From: Castor canadensis
Lineage: Eukaryota > Chordata > Mammalia > Rodentia > Castoridae
Reading direction: 5' to 3'
DNA: 64,000 bases
Assembly (NCBI RefSeq): GCF_047511655.1
Contig: NC_133402.1
Location: forward strand, 61,818,951-61,882,950
Shown here: positions 46,601 through 61,600 of the stretch, in pieces
Layout: each line of letters opens with the position of its first letter
Position numbering within the stretch: position 1 is the stretch's first letter
The notes under the pieces: model-generated
Database searches by the model: none
What the model was told of the DNA's origin: nothing
The model's input: the letters and a program-made list of their open reading frames with translations, nothing else
Position numbers and translations under genes: made by a program

Positions 46601-49600
46601 ACTGATCGTCTTGGATCTGTTTTGGCTTCTATTAGTCAACCTATTATGACAGTTAATTTTTTTTTTTGACCAGAAGAGAAAGATCCTTTAGTTAAGTTTG
46701 AGGATCGAGGGTGCCATGTTGAATGTACATTTGGCCAGCTGACATGACAGTCAAACATCTATTTTTGATGACATGGCCTATTATTTACTCATTTATTATG
46801 ATTTTACCAATGAATTATTTCATGACTAGGTATGTTATCTGGGAAGACCTTGAGTCCAAACTTGAGGCAGAGCTAACACCCCATGAACAACGTGTTTCTC
46901 CCTCTTCCCCAGCAAGCTGCACCTTGATGGCAATTACCTGCAGTGCTGGGGAGCGCTTGCTCTCCTCAGACCCTTAGCAGAATACGCAGAGATGCAAGGG
47001 ACAGACCAGCCAGCCACAGCCTCACCAGATGCGGGAAGTCCCTCTCAGCTGCTCCAGAGTAAGTGTGGGGAGCCTGTCCCCAACTTATGCTGGGGACAGC
47101 TAGGAAGAGGAAATGATTTCTGACTAAAAGGGGCCTTCTTAGTAGCCAGTGGAGATCCTTCTTCCTGAGTATATGTGGGAGGCACCAACATGGTCCCCAG
47201 AGATGTCTGGGTCCTAATCTTCAGCAGCCTCTCTCATGGCAAAGGATTCTTTGCAGACGTGATTAGGTTCGGGACATTGTCATGGGGAGGTTTCCTGGGT
47301 TAGCCCAAGGGGTCAAGTGTAGTTACAAAGGAGCTTTCTCAGAGGCAGGCAGGAGAATCAGAGGTAGAGAGATGTGACAGTGAAAGCAGAAGTTAGAGTG
47401 ATGCAAGGAAGAGGCCAAGAGCCAGGCAACGTAGGCAACCTCTAGAAGCTGGAAAAGGCAATGAAATGGATTTTCCTCAGAGCCTCCAAAGAACACACTT
47501 GACTACAGGATCCATTTCATGCTTGTGACCTTCACAACAGTAAAATGATAAATTGTGTGATTTTAAGCCACTCCATTTGTGGTCATGGCTACAGCAGCTA
47601 TAGGGAACTAGTATGGGGTGTTAATCAAACCCACTGTGTTAAAAGTAAAAGCAACCCAAAGGGGATGAAAGAATAGCATGGGATCACTGACTCGTGTCAC
47701 CAGGACATCCATGGTACAGTTGTCTACAGAGATGCTGAGTCCAGGGCTCAGATTAGGAGCTGTTGGATTTGCAGCTCCTGACTCTGCTTCCCTCAGAGAG
47801 GAGGCTTCCTTCCCCAAGGCCAGGTGTTCTCTAAGCAGGAAGAGGTCATTGACGGTGTTTGCCAGCACTCCCAGGGCTCCATCTTTGTGACTTGTAATCT
47901 ATCAAAAGGACGAGCCTCTTTCTTCCAATGACTGTGTCAAATTCTGAAGGAATGTTCTAATTGGTCCATTTTGGGTCATATGCCCACCTCTTGGATCAAT
48001 CTGTGTGGTCCTTGTGAGCCATGATTGATCAGGACTTGTGGGGAGGACAAAGCACTGTGCAAGGCCCTGCCAGCACTACAGGATTCATAGCAAAGGAGTG
48101 CCCCCATCCCCAACAGACAGACAGGAGGACAGATAAGAATAACAGCTGCTTGCTCCCCTGTAAATGGCTTCTCAATTCTTTTTGTGTTTTTAGTTTTATT
48201 TCTTTGGCGGCACTGGGGTTTGAACTCAGGGCCTCATGCTTGCTAGGCAAGTGCTCTTACCACTTGAGCCACTCCACCAGCCCTCTCAGTTTTTTTTAGT
48301 AGATCCTAAGAATGCATATTCATGATACACTTGGAAACTGTCTGCTTTTAATGATTCCTACCAGCTTAAAGCAGCAAATGGCTAACAGCCCAGAGGCAGA
48401 CCTGGGCTCAGTTCTGCAAGTTGTGAAGTCAACCTAACCTCAGCTTCTTAGCTGCAAAAATGAACATAATGAAACTACCCCATAGCATTTGGTGAGGACT
48501 GAGTGCTTTAATGGGCAGAACTTAGTACAATGCTTTGCACATTGTAAGTACTTGAGAGATACCAGTCACCACCACCACCACCACCACCACCATCGCAACA
48601 ATGACCCTTTCCTAGAAGAGCAAAATCTTGAATCGTGTTGGTAAACACAATCACTCTATTTGCTGGGGAAGATGGAGGTAGACAGCTTGAAGTAAAACTA
48701 CTTCATGGAAATGAACGCAAAGAACTTGTAACTAACAGAGATTCCGACGATGGCTATCACCCACTTGGGGACTGCCACAGAATCAGAAGAACATTGGCCA
48801 TTTATTGAATTTGATAATTCAATCAATCCATTAAGTATACGAAAGGGGTTTGGTGTGTAGCTCAGTGGTAGAGCACTTACCTAGCATGCCCAAGACCGTG
48901 GGTTCAATCCCCAGCACCACACACGCACACACATACATCAAAGCTGGGGAACAATGTTTACCAACATCCCTGTAAAAAGTCACGGTCCTATCTATGAAAT
49001 CGTATATTATAATTTGGGCTCTAAGTAACTAAGTGGATTTGTGATTTTTTTTTTCAATACTTGGGAATGTAGAAGTACCATCTCAAGGATTTGGCAGGTG
49101 GTTGGCAGGGGCAGGGGTGAGAAGGGTGAGACTAGAGAGGTAAAAGAAGTGCCAAGGATGTAGGAAAGACAGATGGCGTTCCCCTATCCAGTCGACCCAC
49201 CTGGTTTCTGTTAAAGGGGACATTTACATTAATAACAAAAGATCTGGATTTGCTTTCCAGAAAACTAGGAAAGCCAATGTCAGAGTTGACAGGGGAGCAT
49301 GACTGCCCTGTCACAGCAATCCCAGATGGCTAGGGACTGCCGTGGCTGACCCATGCCCTGCAATCAGTAGCCAAGAGACAGGCTCTTTTAAGCTCCTCTG
49401 TCAGGATCTCGGCAGTAACAAACCCACAAGTTCAGGTGCCTTTCTAGCTGGTCTCCTCCTCGAAGGCTAACTGTGAAACACTCCCTTGAGCCTTGACTTT
49501 CATCTAGTTCAACTGGAACATTTTAGCCATTCCCAATTCTTCTGTGTACCTAGCTTTCTCAGGCTGCCATAACAAAATATTACAGGCTTGTTGGCTTAGA

Positions 49601-52600
49601 CAACAGAAATTTATTTTCTCACAGTTCTGGAGGCTTGAAGTCCAATATCAAGGTGCCAGCCAATTTGTTCCTGGTGAGGGCTGGCTCCCTTTCTCCCTGT
49701 GACCTCATGTGGCCTTTCCTCGGTATATCAGGTGGAAAGACAGAGGCAATGAACTCTCCAGTGTCTCTTTGTATAAGGACACTATTTTGAGCGATCAGGG
49801 CCCCACCCTAATGACCCTGTTTAACCTTAATTAGTCAGAAGTCCCGTCTCCAAATTCAGCCACATTGGGGGGGGCGGTGTTAGGACTTCAACACATGAAA
49901 TTGGGATGGACAAAAGCATTCAGTCTACCAGTGTTGGTCAGATTTTCATCAGTGTGATAAAATGCCAGAGGAAACAACTAAAAGAAGCATTTATTTTGGC
50001 TCACTATTTCAGAGGTTTCAGTCCATGGTCACTTGGCTCCATTGCTTCTGGGCTGTGGGTTGTGAGAGAAAACATGGTGGAGACTATGAGGTAGAGTGAG
50101 GGGCCCACATCATGGTGGACAGGGGGCAGAGTGGCAAGAAGGGACCCAGTGACCACTTCCTCAACCGGGCCCTGCCTCCTAGTTTCTACTTCCTTCCAAT
50201 TACCCATCAAATTATGAGTCCATCAATTTATTAGGGCAGAGCTCTCTTGGTCCAGTCACGATTGAGGACCAAGCCTTTAGCACACGAGCCCTCGGGGGAC
50301 ATATACGAGGCCACAGCAGTAATGCCACCCAGGTGCAGAGCAAAGGCCTTCCACTCCAGAGCTGGGCTGACAGACCTCTGCTCAAGCAAATTCACTTTCA
50401 CATCTCGATTCAACTTCTTTGCCAGCAGGATTACCCTCAAATAGTTAGGATAAGGGTCACGTGTGACAAGAAAGCTAAATTATGGCATACAGCCAGCAGC
50501 CCCAGACCACATTTCTATTTTCGTAACAGTTTGTCAGGGTAACAAATCCTAATTTCCTTCTTTTTTTTTCTGTTTTTTGTTTTGTTTTGTTTTTTTGTTT
50601 TTAGACAGGGCTTTAGTAGGTAGCCCATGCTGGCCTAAAATAATCCTTCTGCCTCAACCTCTTGAGTGTTGGGATCACAGGTGCACGCTACTATGCCTAG
50701 GCCTAATGTCCGAAACTGTCTGGATCTCTTAAAGGGTTTCCTCCAACCATCTCGCAGTGTCTAGGGTCCCCCAGCATTCAGCTCCAGCTTCCTCCACTAT
50801 ACCCAACACCCTGATTTTGCTTGGGGAAAAACTGCCCTTTCCCTGTCTGATTGAGCGTCAGGGGGGCTTCAGTTGTGCCAGCCCTCCCCGGCCGTGGGTG
50901 GGGGGTGGGACCGAACCTCCAGCACCCGGACTTTGACACCCTAAAATGCGATTCAATTCCTGAGCACAGGATCCCCGTTCCCACCCGCAAAACCTGTCTT
51001 TTAGCTCACCCTGCCAGACCCAGGGTTACCCAGGGTTTCGTGCGAGCCGGGCGAACGCGGTACCACGAAGCCCCGGCCCAGCAAGGATGTTTGCAGAGCA
51101 GTGCTTTGTGAGGTCCCAATGCTTGCTTGTTGACAACAGATGGGCCCAGGTGCCTCACGACCCCTGACAAGTTTATTTGCTTAGTTTCAAGTTGTTAACA
51201 TGTAAATACTTGACAGTCACTGAGGGACCCCTGCCCGCCCTCATCGTGGGCGTGTATGTGCGTGTGTGCGTGAACTCGTGAACGCAGAACAGTCTTCTAG
51301 GTGCTCCCAGGTTAGCGCTTAATCCGCTCATCTCTGCCTGGAGGCAGGGCTGCGAATAACTGGGGGCCAGTGTGCGCTTGCACGTGGAAGGGTCAGCGTT
51401 CAAGGTATAACGAACTAGATCCGTGCTGCAGTCTGTTAGAAGGCGATAGTCGACATGGAAAAAGAAAAGGCGGAGCGAGGTTCGGGAGCGTGGGAGTCTG
51501 GAGAAGCAAGGGCAGGCCTCCTTGAGAGGCAGGAAACAGCCCAGCAGGTGAGGCTAAGCAGGGAAGGGCGGTCCGAGCCCAGGGAGCCAGCGCTGGAGCA
51601 GCAGGCGCCTGTGCACATGGATGCCAGGGCCAGAGGGTGGCAGGGACAGGAGGGAGGCCCTGGCTTAGCTTAGGAAGGAGCCCTCCATCTGTGTGTCACA
51701 CAGACCCAGGGAGTAGGGAGACCTCTGGGGGGTCGTCCTCCAGCTCAGCGGTGTCAACCCAAATGAGATGAGAGTTGGTAGTGGGGTCTGATCCTGCAAT
51801 TCTGAATTATACCATTTCTTAGTGCTAGATGTGGGGTACAAAAGAAGGAAAACAGTCCAGAATGACTGCAGAGTGGTAAAATTGCAATAGCTGGTTTTAA
51901 GCATGACTAATCCTAGGAACATGTTACTATCCCAGTGACATGGAGCAATTTTTTTTCTTTTCAACAGTAGTGGGGATTGAACTGGGCCTTGCACTTGCTA
52001 GGCAGGTGCTCTACCATTTCAGCCATGCCTCCAGCCTGAGACCCTATCTGAAGAAGAACTAAAGTTAAAAAGGACTGGGGGTGTGGCTGAAGTGGTAGAG
52101 CACCTGCCTAGCAAGTGCAAAGCCCTGAGTTCAAACCTCAGTACCACCAAAAAAAAAAAAACTTGATGTTCCAGATAGGGTCTCACACTTTTGCCTCAGC
52201 CAGGCTTGTTCAGTGAGCCTACCTCCACCCTCCAGAAAGCTGGGATTACAGGCATATATCAGCTTGTGTTTGAAATAGGTCTCACTAACATTTTTTGTCC
52301 AGGCTAGTCTGGAACCACAATCCTCCTATCTCTACCTCCTGAATACCTGGGATTACAGGCATGGTCTATCATAACCAGCCCTGGAGCTACTTTTGCAGAG
52401 AGCAACTGTGACATGAAAGGAAGGGGCCTGGCAGGATGGCTCTTGCAAGATCATCTCGAGGCTTTGAGGAGAGAAATGCGAAGTGACAGGACAGAAGTGT
52501 TCTTGACTGTGGGCCAGGCAGTTCTGTCTTGTAAGAAATTGCTCTGCCCAAAGGGTAATAAAACGAAGGCAACAGTCAGCACCAAAGCAAGCCAAAACCC

Positions 52601-55600
52601 CACTTGCTTAACTTTGAACAGGATGATTTTTTTTTAATTTTTTTATTATTATTATTTTTAATCCAGGGAGCCAGAGAGGAAGTTCAGCTTTGAGCCAGAC
52701 TGTGAAATCACCCAAGGCTATAAGAGTGAAAACTACATCAGGGAAGAAGAAAGGGAAAAAAGGTATTTTTGTGATGTGGTTTCACATTCCTTCAGTTTCC
52801 TCCCATCTCCTAACTCGCTCCCCCTTTCTGGCTGTGTGTTCTTACTATTACATAATTATCCCAAACAGAGAGAAAAACTCAGGTGGAGAAAAAAGAAAGA
52901 CTAAATTTCTGTGACCTCATGTAAACCAAACAAGAGCAGCTTCACCATGTCTGCCAGAGGAATTCATCTCTGGCACATTCATCATTCCAGAAAAGAATTA
53001 TAGGGCAGAGGCTGGTTTAGGAACCACTCAGCAAGACCTCATAAATTCAGCTTGGAGCCTTGTCTGCCATGATTGTTACTTGGAATCAGAAACGGAGTGA
53101 TTTTGAAGGCATTTTAAGAGATCCTAACCCCATAATCTCTGAGCAGGGCTACCCTAGACAAGGAGCTGTCCACGTATGAAAGATTCGCAGCTGAGCTTCA
53201 GTAACCCGGAGGCTGATCCTGACACTTCCACCACTGCCTGGCTCCCACCATCCTCTCCTGAAAAAGCCTTTGTGACCCTAGGTCCCTCACTCCAGCGTTA
53301 CCACATTGAAATTCTAAAGACACCACTCAAGGTTATCATGGGTTATGTCAGGCATGGTCTTTGGGGAACTCCTCGTGGTCTGTTTTAGACAATTTAATGG
53401 TTTTTCTACTATTTGTTGGGGGATGGGACAATAGTCTCTTATAATGAAACCTGTCCCCCTTTACTTTCTCTTCTCCAATTTCAACCTGTTCTTGTGTGGT
53501 CTTTTTTTTCTGCCCCTGAACTACACTTGGATCTTACACTTGATATCACAATATCACTGAATTAGAAATTTACAAATTCTTATGGTAGAAAAAAGCCTAA
53601 TGGAAATGTAAAGTGAGTCACTTCCTGGCTTCCACTGCCTGGTATAGAACAGTCTTTCCCCTGGAGAGTGCTGGCAGATTTTGGAAATTCAGAGAAGGGC
53701 ATTCTGCCCAGGGTTGGAACTTGGGGAGAAGGCTTTGTGAACAAACTGACCTGGTACAGGAAGAAAGAAAGGACTTAGGAGAGGAAACACCTCCCTGCTC
53801 AAACGGCTCATGGCTCAAGTTGTGAGCCCGAAAATTTGACTAGACCAAAAGGATGTGGGAGGATGAGCCTTTCCAGAGGGGCTAGGTCACATACAGGGGA
53901 CCTTGCACGTCAGGCCAAAAGTTTGGATTTGGGCTGGTGGTGTGGCTCAAGTGGCAAAGCACCTGCCTAGCAAGAGTGAGGCCCTCAGTTTAAACCCCAA
54001 TACCACCAAAAAAAAAAGCTTTTGGACTTAACCCAATAGACAATAGAAGACATTAGTCTTTTGTCTCCCAAGAAATTCTTTGCCTGAACTTAATAGAAAC
54101 AACTTTGTATCTTATCTTATTATTCAACAGTGCCAGGTTCACAAAGCTAAAACACCTTCCCACATGGAGCCATTGCTTTTGCAGTCATAAGGTGTTTATG
54201 GGCGGGGGCGCCAGGGGAGGGTCTTTGATAGAAGAATTCTACTTGTTTCAAAATACAGGGTCGGATGGAGCTGACTCCCATCAGCCTCCTGGGTAAAGAG
54301 TCCAGATGTTTTCCATTTGGTCTTAATTGGAAACAGTCAAACTATTTTTCTGCACGGCCCTGTGTGGACAGGAGGCTTTCGGCCTGCTGCTTGAAACATC
54401 GTCCCCGTAATACTGGCTGAGTCAAAGCCCCCTTCACAGGCCTCACCCACACACCATTACTCCTCTCATCGGAGTCATAATTACAAGAACTTGACAACTT
54501 GACATCGAGCAGCCACTTACAGCAGAATGTTCCATGTTTACACTAGCAACATTTAGACATGTTTGTCCAAGCCTCTCCTGCCTCAGCACACCACTGACCA
54601 TGAAGAGTCATTAGACCAGGGCTTCGCAACTCGAGAGGCTTCCGAGGCCCCCAGAGAACTTGATAAGACTCAGACTGCCCAAGGTCTCCCACGCCTGTAA
54701 TACCAGCTACTCAGGAGGTGGAGGTAGGAGGATCACAGTCTGAGGCTGGTCCAGGCCAAGTTAGCTGAAAAACAAACTAAAAGCAAAATGGTGGCTCGAG
54801 TGATAGAGTGCCTGCCTAGCAAGTATAAGGCCCTGAGTTCAAACCCCAGTTCAGCAAAAATAAGGTGAAGTAAAACACAGATTACTGGGCACCATGCTCC
54901 AGAGTTCTGAGCCAGCAGAACTTTCATTGAGGTTTCACTGCAGAGTCTGCATTTGTTCAAGTTCCCATGAGGCTGCTAGTCTGGAGGCTGTACTTTGAGA
55001 AGGACTTCTTGAACTTGAAACATTACGTTGCCTGGCCTTGATTCTTTTTGCTCAGTGACAAAAATGAGAGGGCAAAGCAAGGCTCCTAGTTGCCTCTCCT
55101 CTGCCCCAGAAGCCGCAGAACAGGCCCAGGCCCGATTCTGTTCCAGCTGCTCCCTCTCACCCATACTCAGTGAGGCCCAACCCTGAACCCATGGTACTCC
55201 TGGTACCACAAGATACAGGATACAGGAGCTGGGGACACTGGGCCTACAGGTTGATTGTCCCTTGGGCAGATGATATCCAGGCCTGGTCACAAACCTGTGG
55301 GGTCCCCACGGAGCCAGAAGATGGCTAATGAGTGGTGGTCACTGACAGGTCCTCGGGAACAGCCCTCTGCAGGTAGTGTGGTTTCCCTGGTCCCCAGTCT
55401 GCCAGTGCTACCTACACTCAAGGCCCCCTAACTTTCTGAAAGGCCCAACGAGGAATGAAGGCTATCTTGTCACCCAGGCCTGTTCTGCTCCCATTCCAAG
55501 CCCCACACACAGTGCCCAGGGCTGTTTTAATTCTGGAGGATATGGGATGAGGTGAGCCAGTATGTGGCTTAGATGTGCACAGGGTGGCAAAATCCACCCC

Positions 55601-58600
55601 TAAAATGGTCTTTGCACCTTTAGCTTAAGCTTGATCAGCCTTTCAGTACAGTCCCCTGCAGCTCAAGCGGCAAATTCACTTCCCCAAATAAGGCATTGCT
55701 GCTTACATCATAGCCACAGGACCCAGAAATGCTAGAGGCATTAAAGGATGAAAAGACCAAGTTCAAACACAAGATGTAACCTTCTTCCAAAGGGCTTCAT
55801 TAGTTCCAAAACAGGAAACTAGCGGTCATAATCCTGAAGTCATTTTATTTGGGGTTTCGTCCTGGGGTGATGGCTGAACAATGGAAACCTCTACAGATAG
55901 GGTCCAAGGTCAAGGTGTGAATCATCCAAAGCTAATTACATTTTGCGTCTCAAGTCCTGTCATGGAGCAAACACAGTTTATGCTCTGGTTTCTACACGTG
56001 GGAGTTACGCAGGAAATTACGCATGTTCCCTGTCAAAGAAAAGAAGTTATTTTTAACAAGTTTGAAACAACTCCACCCCAAGGAAAGCCTCTTGCAGGAC
56101 TGGCCCCCACAGATGAACAGTGAGTAGTGGGCAAGTGACCGATCTGGTGGCCACCTCTTCTGGAGGTCCTGGAAGATGCCCGAGGATGGGGGGATGAGGA
56201 CGGCCCTCTGGAAAAATGCTGCCTTCATGGAACTTTACACTTGACCTTTGTACCGGCCCACTTGGGACTTTGGGTGGAAAGAATGACAAGTTTACCAGCA
56301 ATAAGAGAGGGCGTTCTAGCAGAAGCCACATGGAAATGAGGCTCTGTGTGATCACTGTCCCCCTCTTCAAATCACTCAGGGCAGTTTTCAAAAGCATTTG
56401 AGTTTGTGAAAAGATTTTATAAATAGAAAAACCATATTCCATCCATGGTCATGAATGGAATTAATGACCTAAAAAAGCAATAAAATAGAAGCGTCGGCGA
56501 TATGATTGTACTCTGTGCTCTGTTAGTCACTCTTTCCTTTAATAAATCTTAGTACGTCCCAGGAACCGTCCTGGTATGTTAACACTGTTGTAATATTAAT
56601 GACAAATGTCATTTGCTGCTGTTCCGGTGCTCTAAGATTTAGACGCATTAGGCTTATCCCCAAGAAAACTACAAGACAGGCGTTTTCATTTCTCCAACTG
56701 TCTTCTGAAGGAAACTAAATCTATTCCATCCAGTAGTCTGGCAGACTGGATTCCTATCCAAAGAAACCAATCAACCCCTCCCCCTCTTTTAAAGCATAAT
56801 TTCTACTTTTTTCTTACCCAGCTAGAAAAGTGGGAAGACTCAGTGTCCAAATGGACCCCTTTCCCTAACCCATCAGTTCTCCTCCAAGGACTGCACACTT
56901 ACCACCATCCCCCATCCACTTACCTCGAACTGACTGGCATTCTCCTACTGCCAGCTCCAGAAGGGCAGGCATATTTGTCCCTTCTGTCTCCTGTTGCATC
57001 CCATCCCCTAGACACATAAGAGGGACTCAAAAATAGTTGTTGAAAGCTGAATGAACTCAAGTTCAATGGAGACCTGGCCACCCCTGGGACTAAGCTCTCA
57101 GGTCAGCATGGTGGAGAATGGAGCGTATGGCTGAGTGATGCCGTGGTTCTGTTCTTAAGTCCCACACCGTCTCCTTCCTACCTGTGGAATGGATCACTCA
57201 CTTTTCAGTTGAGCCCCAGACGGAGGAGATGGCACTAACAGTGTTTGGGGGTGCATCCAACTGCAAATGCGGGGTCCCCAGAAAGCCCTTTGGCTTGGGG
57301 ACTGGTAGTTTGGATTCCCTACCTCCCACTGACCGAGTGAATGAGCCCATCTTAGCTCACAACTATTTTTCTTTCTCCATCCACTTCCTGTTTTCTTCTT
57401 TGCCAAACTGCTAAGCTTGAACTGGTGTAAATCAAATGTGCACATGATGCCTCTGTAACACTGACAGTGAATTTTTTTTTCCAGTACTGGGGTTTGAACT
57501 CAGGACTACATCTTCAGCCACTCCACCAGCCCTTTTTTTGTGATGGGTTTTTCAAGATAGGGTCTCTTGATCTATTTGCTCCAGGCTGGCTTTGAACAGT
57601 GATCCTCCTGATCTCTGCCTCCTTAATAGCTAGGATTACAGGCGTGAGCCACTGGTGCCCAACCTGACAAATAACTTTTTAAAAAACTGAGTAGCCTGGC
57701 AGATCCAGGATCCTGACCTCAGTCATCATGAAAGCAGGATGCTCCTTCTTCTAGAACTCAAAAAATGTGACAACTTTTCAACTTCCTTTAAAAGTCTAAC
57801 TCCCTGGAGAAGACTTGAATCCCTTTATTTGAGTAGAATCTCTTTATAGGAGCCGAATATCTTCATAAGGGCTGTGATGTCCCAAGATCAGCCAACAACT
57901 CATCCATCGATTTTGCTCTTTAGTTAGGTCAAAGGCCACTATTTAAGTCTAAGATAGGATCTCCTTGTTGTGCAGAGCCATGTGGGCTTCTGGCAACAAA
58001 GAGTGAAAGAAAGAGTATAAAACCAGGACTTTTAAAGTTATAGAGAGAGCCTGGCATGGTAGTAGATACCTGTGATCCAGCTCTCAGGAGGCTGAGGCAG
58101 GAGGGTTGCAAATTCCAGGTCAGCCTGGCTACATAGGGAGACTCTCTCTTAAAAAGGGGGTGGAGCAGGTGTGGTGGCTCACACCTGTAATCCCAGCTAC
58201 TCAGGAGCAGGGATCAGGAGGATAAAGATTTGAAGCCAGCCCTGACAAAAAATTTGTGAGACGTCATCTTAACCAATGGCATTTGCCTATCATCCTGGTG
58301 ATGCAGAGAATTACAAATAGGAGGAGGATGGGTTCCAGCCAAGTCTGAACATAAACACAAGACCCTATTTGGAAAATACAGAAAGTGAAGGCCTGGAGAT
58401 GCAGCTCAAATGGTAGAGCACCTGCCTAGCAAGCGCAAGGCCCTAAATTCAAACCCAAGTACACCAGAAAGAAAAAAGACAGGTTACATGTACAGTATTT
58501 CTTTGACTATACTGAAAAAGCAATTACTCATACAAGTCCAATTAATACAAACTAAATAAATCAACAGTTTAACTGCTGATAAGCAGGGGACCCCCCTGTC

Positions 58601-61600
58601 TGAAATAATAAAATATTCTGCTTTTCTTACAGGAGTCAGGAAAAAAGTCCAAGGTTCGGCAGAAGCTGGCCCTTGGTTAGAGAAGTTGTATTTGGCCGAT
58701 AATGGTATCGATGGGAGAGGAGAAGAAGGAGAGCACTTACTGGAATTTGCTCAGATTTTAACACGGTGAGCAGCAAGTTCAGAGGTTTATTTACTGACCT
58801 TCCAGAAATAAGTTAATTTGAGCTAAATCAGGGGACGATGACTTCATTGTAGCCCTCTAGCAGTTTCTAGTGAGGTTTCTCGGCTCTGAAAGGGATGCAA
58901 TGACCTATCTTGGTCCTGGCGCCTGCAGTGACAAACAGCTGTGTGTGAACACATAAGGGAGGGTCTCAGCGGCCTCACCAGATGCCCATTCTAAGAAGAC
59001 AGCAATGGAGCTAGCACAGGAGGCATGACCTCCAGAGGTTTCTTCCTGGAAGTCGGGATGTCACTCAAAAGGTACACAATGTGGCCTGAGAAAGAAAGGC
59101 AGCCTGTTTGGGAGTGAACACACGTTTGTGTTTGGTTTCACAGTTGTCCCAATGTCCTCTGGCAGACAGACCAAGCTCATCTCAAAAGCTTCTAGAAAAC
59201 AGAATATTTCCTTGCCGCGTTTGTTCTGCCTGTCCAGCTCTACTAAATCCATATTCTCAGTGGGCCAAGCCACAGGTCAGGGGTCACAGCCACTTTAGGA
59301 CTTGCTGGGTGGAGAGGGTGCCAGCTGTCCTGTCTCAGCTGTCAGTACTTACAGCCTCTTGAGCCAGTCAAGGGCAAAGGAACACAGCCAAGGGCAGAGC
59401 TCGAGGGCTTAGTGGATGGCAATTTATACTCTTGGTAGAAAAAGATTCCCTATCTAATACATTCTACTTCCTTACCCAGGGAAGATGGGAAGATTTTTCT
59501 ACTTGGATAGTTTTGCTGCTCTTTCTCTAATCATTATGTCAACAAACTTCATTCTATTACTACATTGATCAAACTGCATCACTGTGACAAAATACCTGAC
59601 ATAAACAACTGAAGGCAGGAAAAGTTTATTTTAGCTCATGGTTTCAGAGGTTTTGGTTCATAGTTCTTGGCTTTGTTGATTGTGTTAATTGTGTAGTGAG
59701 ACTGGAGCATGTGGCAGAGGCCACTCACTTCCTGGTGGACAGGGAGCAGGAAGAGAGGAAGGACCAGGTGTAACCTTCAAAGGCACGCCCCCAGTGACCT
59801 ACTTCCTCCAACCAGGCCTCGCATCCTAAAGTTTCCACCCCCAAATAGCACAGGAGTTCAGTACGTGAGTCTGTGGAGTACATTTCATAACGTTCCTGGC
59901 TCCCAAAGACTCATGGTCACTTGTAATGCAAGATGCAGATCTCCAAGAGACCCCAAAGTCTTAACAATTCCAACACTGTTCAAAAGTCCAAGTCCAAAGT
60001 CCATTCTGATACTCCAGACAAACTCTTAGCTGTGGCCCCTATAAAATCAAAGATAAGTGCCATACTTCCAACATACAATGGTACAGAGCAAACATTCCAA
60101 ATAAGAACAGGAGAATAGCAGGAAAGGATTAAACCAAAGCAAACCTGAAACCCAGCGGGCAAACACGAAATCCCGCAGCTGCAGTTCTGGCATCCAGGAC
60201 ACATGGTGTCCTCTAACAGAGCTTGGGAAACCACGTGGCCCATTTGGGCCCTTTTGCAGCCCATTTGACCTCTCTCTTGGACTGACTCTACCTGCTCCCT
60301 ACGGTTGCCTCTGCAAATGTTCCACATTCCTGGCATCTCCAACTTCACAGGTTCTGCACTGCATCTTTAGCTTTACTCTCGCAGCTTCACACTCTTAGGG
60401 GCAGCCTGCAGGGATCCTGACCCTGCCACACATTGCCTGGCCTCCTAGGCTTTCCTTTGCAATCTGGGTGGAAGCCTCCACGACCTCTGCAGCTTACATT
60501 CTGCAGGCCTTCAAAACCAGCATCGTGAGTTTGATGAACATGGATGACGCAAGGTCTGCTGCCAGCTCAGGCAGTAGTCAGGCACCCTTGGACCAGGTCC
60601 ACATTGGCCTCTGAGTACCTGGGCAGTTGAACATTGCAAAATCAATCCTGGGGAAACAGGGAAATCTGGAGTACTCCCTTCTCAAGGGAAAGTCTTTTGA
60701 ATGAGTTTCCTCTTTTGAACTCTTGAGCCTGAGATGGGTGGGGTCTAGCCAATTCCTGAGGTGCCCTCAAGGTGTCTCAGGATGCAAAGTACTGATGTAA
60801 AGAACTTGGCATCTTTTTAATGTCACTAATCTGTTCAGAAATCACTTCCTTAGTCTCAACTTAATGCATGTAAGTTCTTCCTTCCTTCCTTCCTTTCCTC
60901 CTTCCTTCCTTCCTTCCTTCCTTCCTTCCTTCCTTTCTCCTTTTGGCAGCACTGGGGTTTGAACTCAGGGCTTCACACTTGCTAGGTAGGTGCTCTACCA
61001 CTTGAGCCTCACCTCTAGCAGCCCCAGCTTTATGTTGGTTTTGATTACCAATTTTCCTAGGAGAAGCAGAGCAATGCAAACTAGAGAGATGATGGGCTGA
61101 AGGAGTGTCTCAAGTGGTAGAACCCTACCTAGCAAGTGCAAGGCCCTGAGTTCAAATTCCAGAACTGCCAAAAAAAAAAAAAAACCTCAATCAATTAGGG
61201 AGATTAAACTGAGAAAAACTGGATTCAGGTTGACTCTAGTGTCAAATCAGATCAGTGTCTCCTCTTGGGGTATGACAAAGATGACCTGAAAAGAAAGAAA
61301 AGATAATTCTGTAAAATACCTAGATTTGTGTTGCCATTTTGTTTTGTCATTTTCTTTGGGCAGTCTGATCAAGTGCTCTGCCCATTTAAGGGAAGTGGAC
61401 CTTGGAAACAATTTCCTGGGAGAACTGGCTGCTGTGGACATCCTCGAAGCGCTGAGAGCCCGGAAGACAGGTAGGATTTCTATGTGTCTCCTCCACCTGC
61501 CACAGCCACTCCTTCCTAAACTCTGGACCACTCACAATCTCTCTCACTGCTTTTTGAAATTTAACAAGTCCCAACTATACAGTGACCAGGATCTACATCC

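Noticed and set aside
48846..48935. tRNA-like sequence with good A and B boxes
   Set aside because: It is an ID SINE: no cloverleaf 3' half, followed by a degenerate CA-rich tail.
51455..51547. Alternative first exon joined to exon 7
   Set aside because: The join 51547 to 58633 is in phase 0 and reaches a stop within exon 7, so it would not yield the LRR protein.
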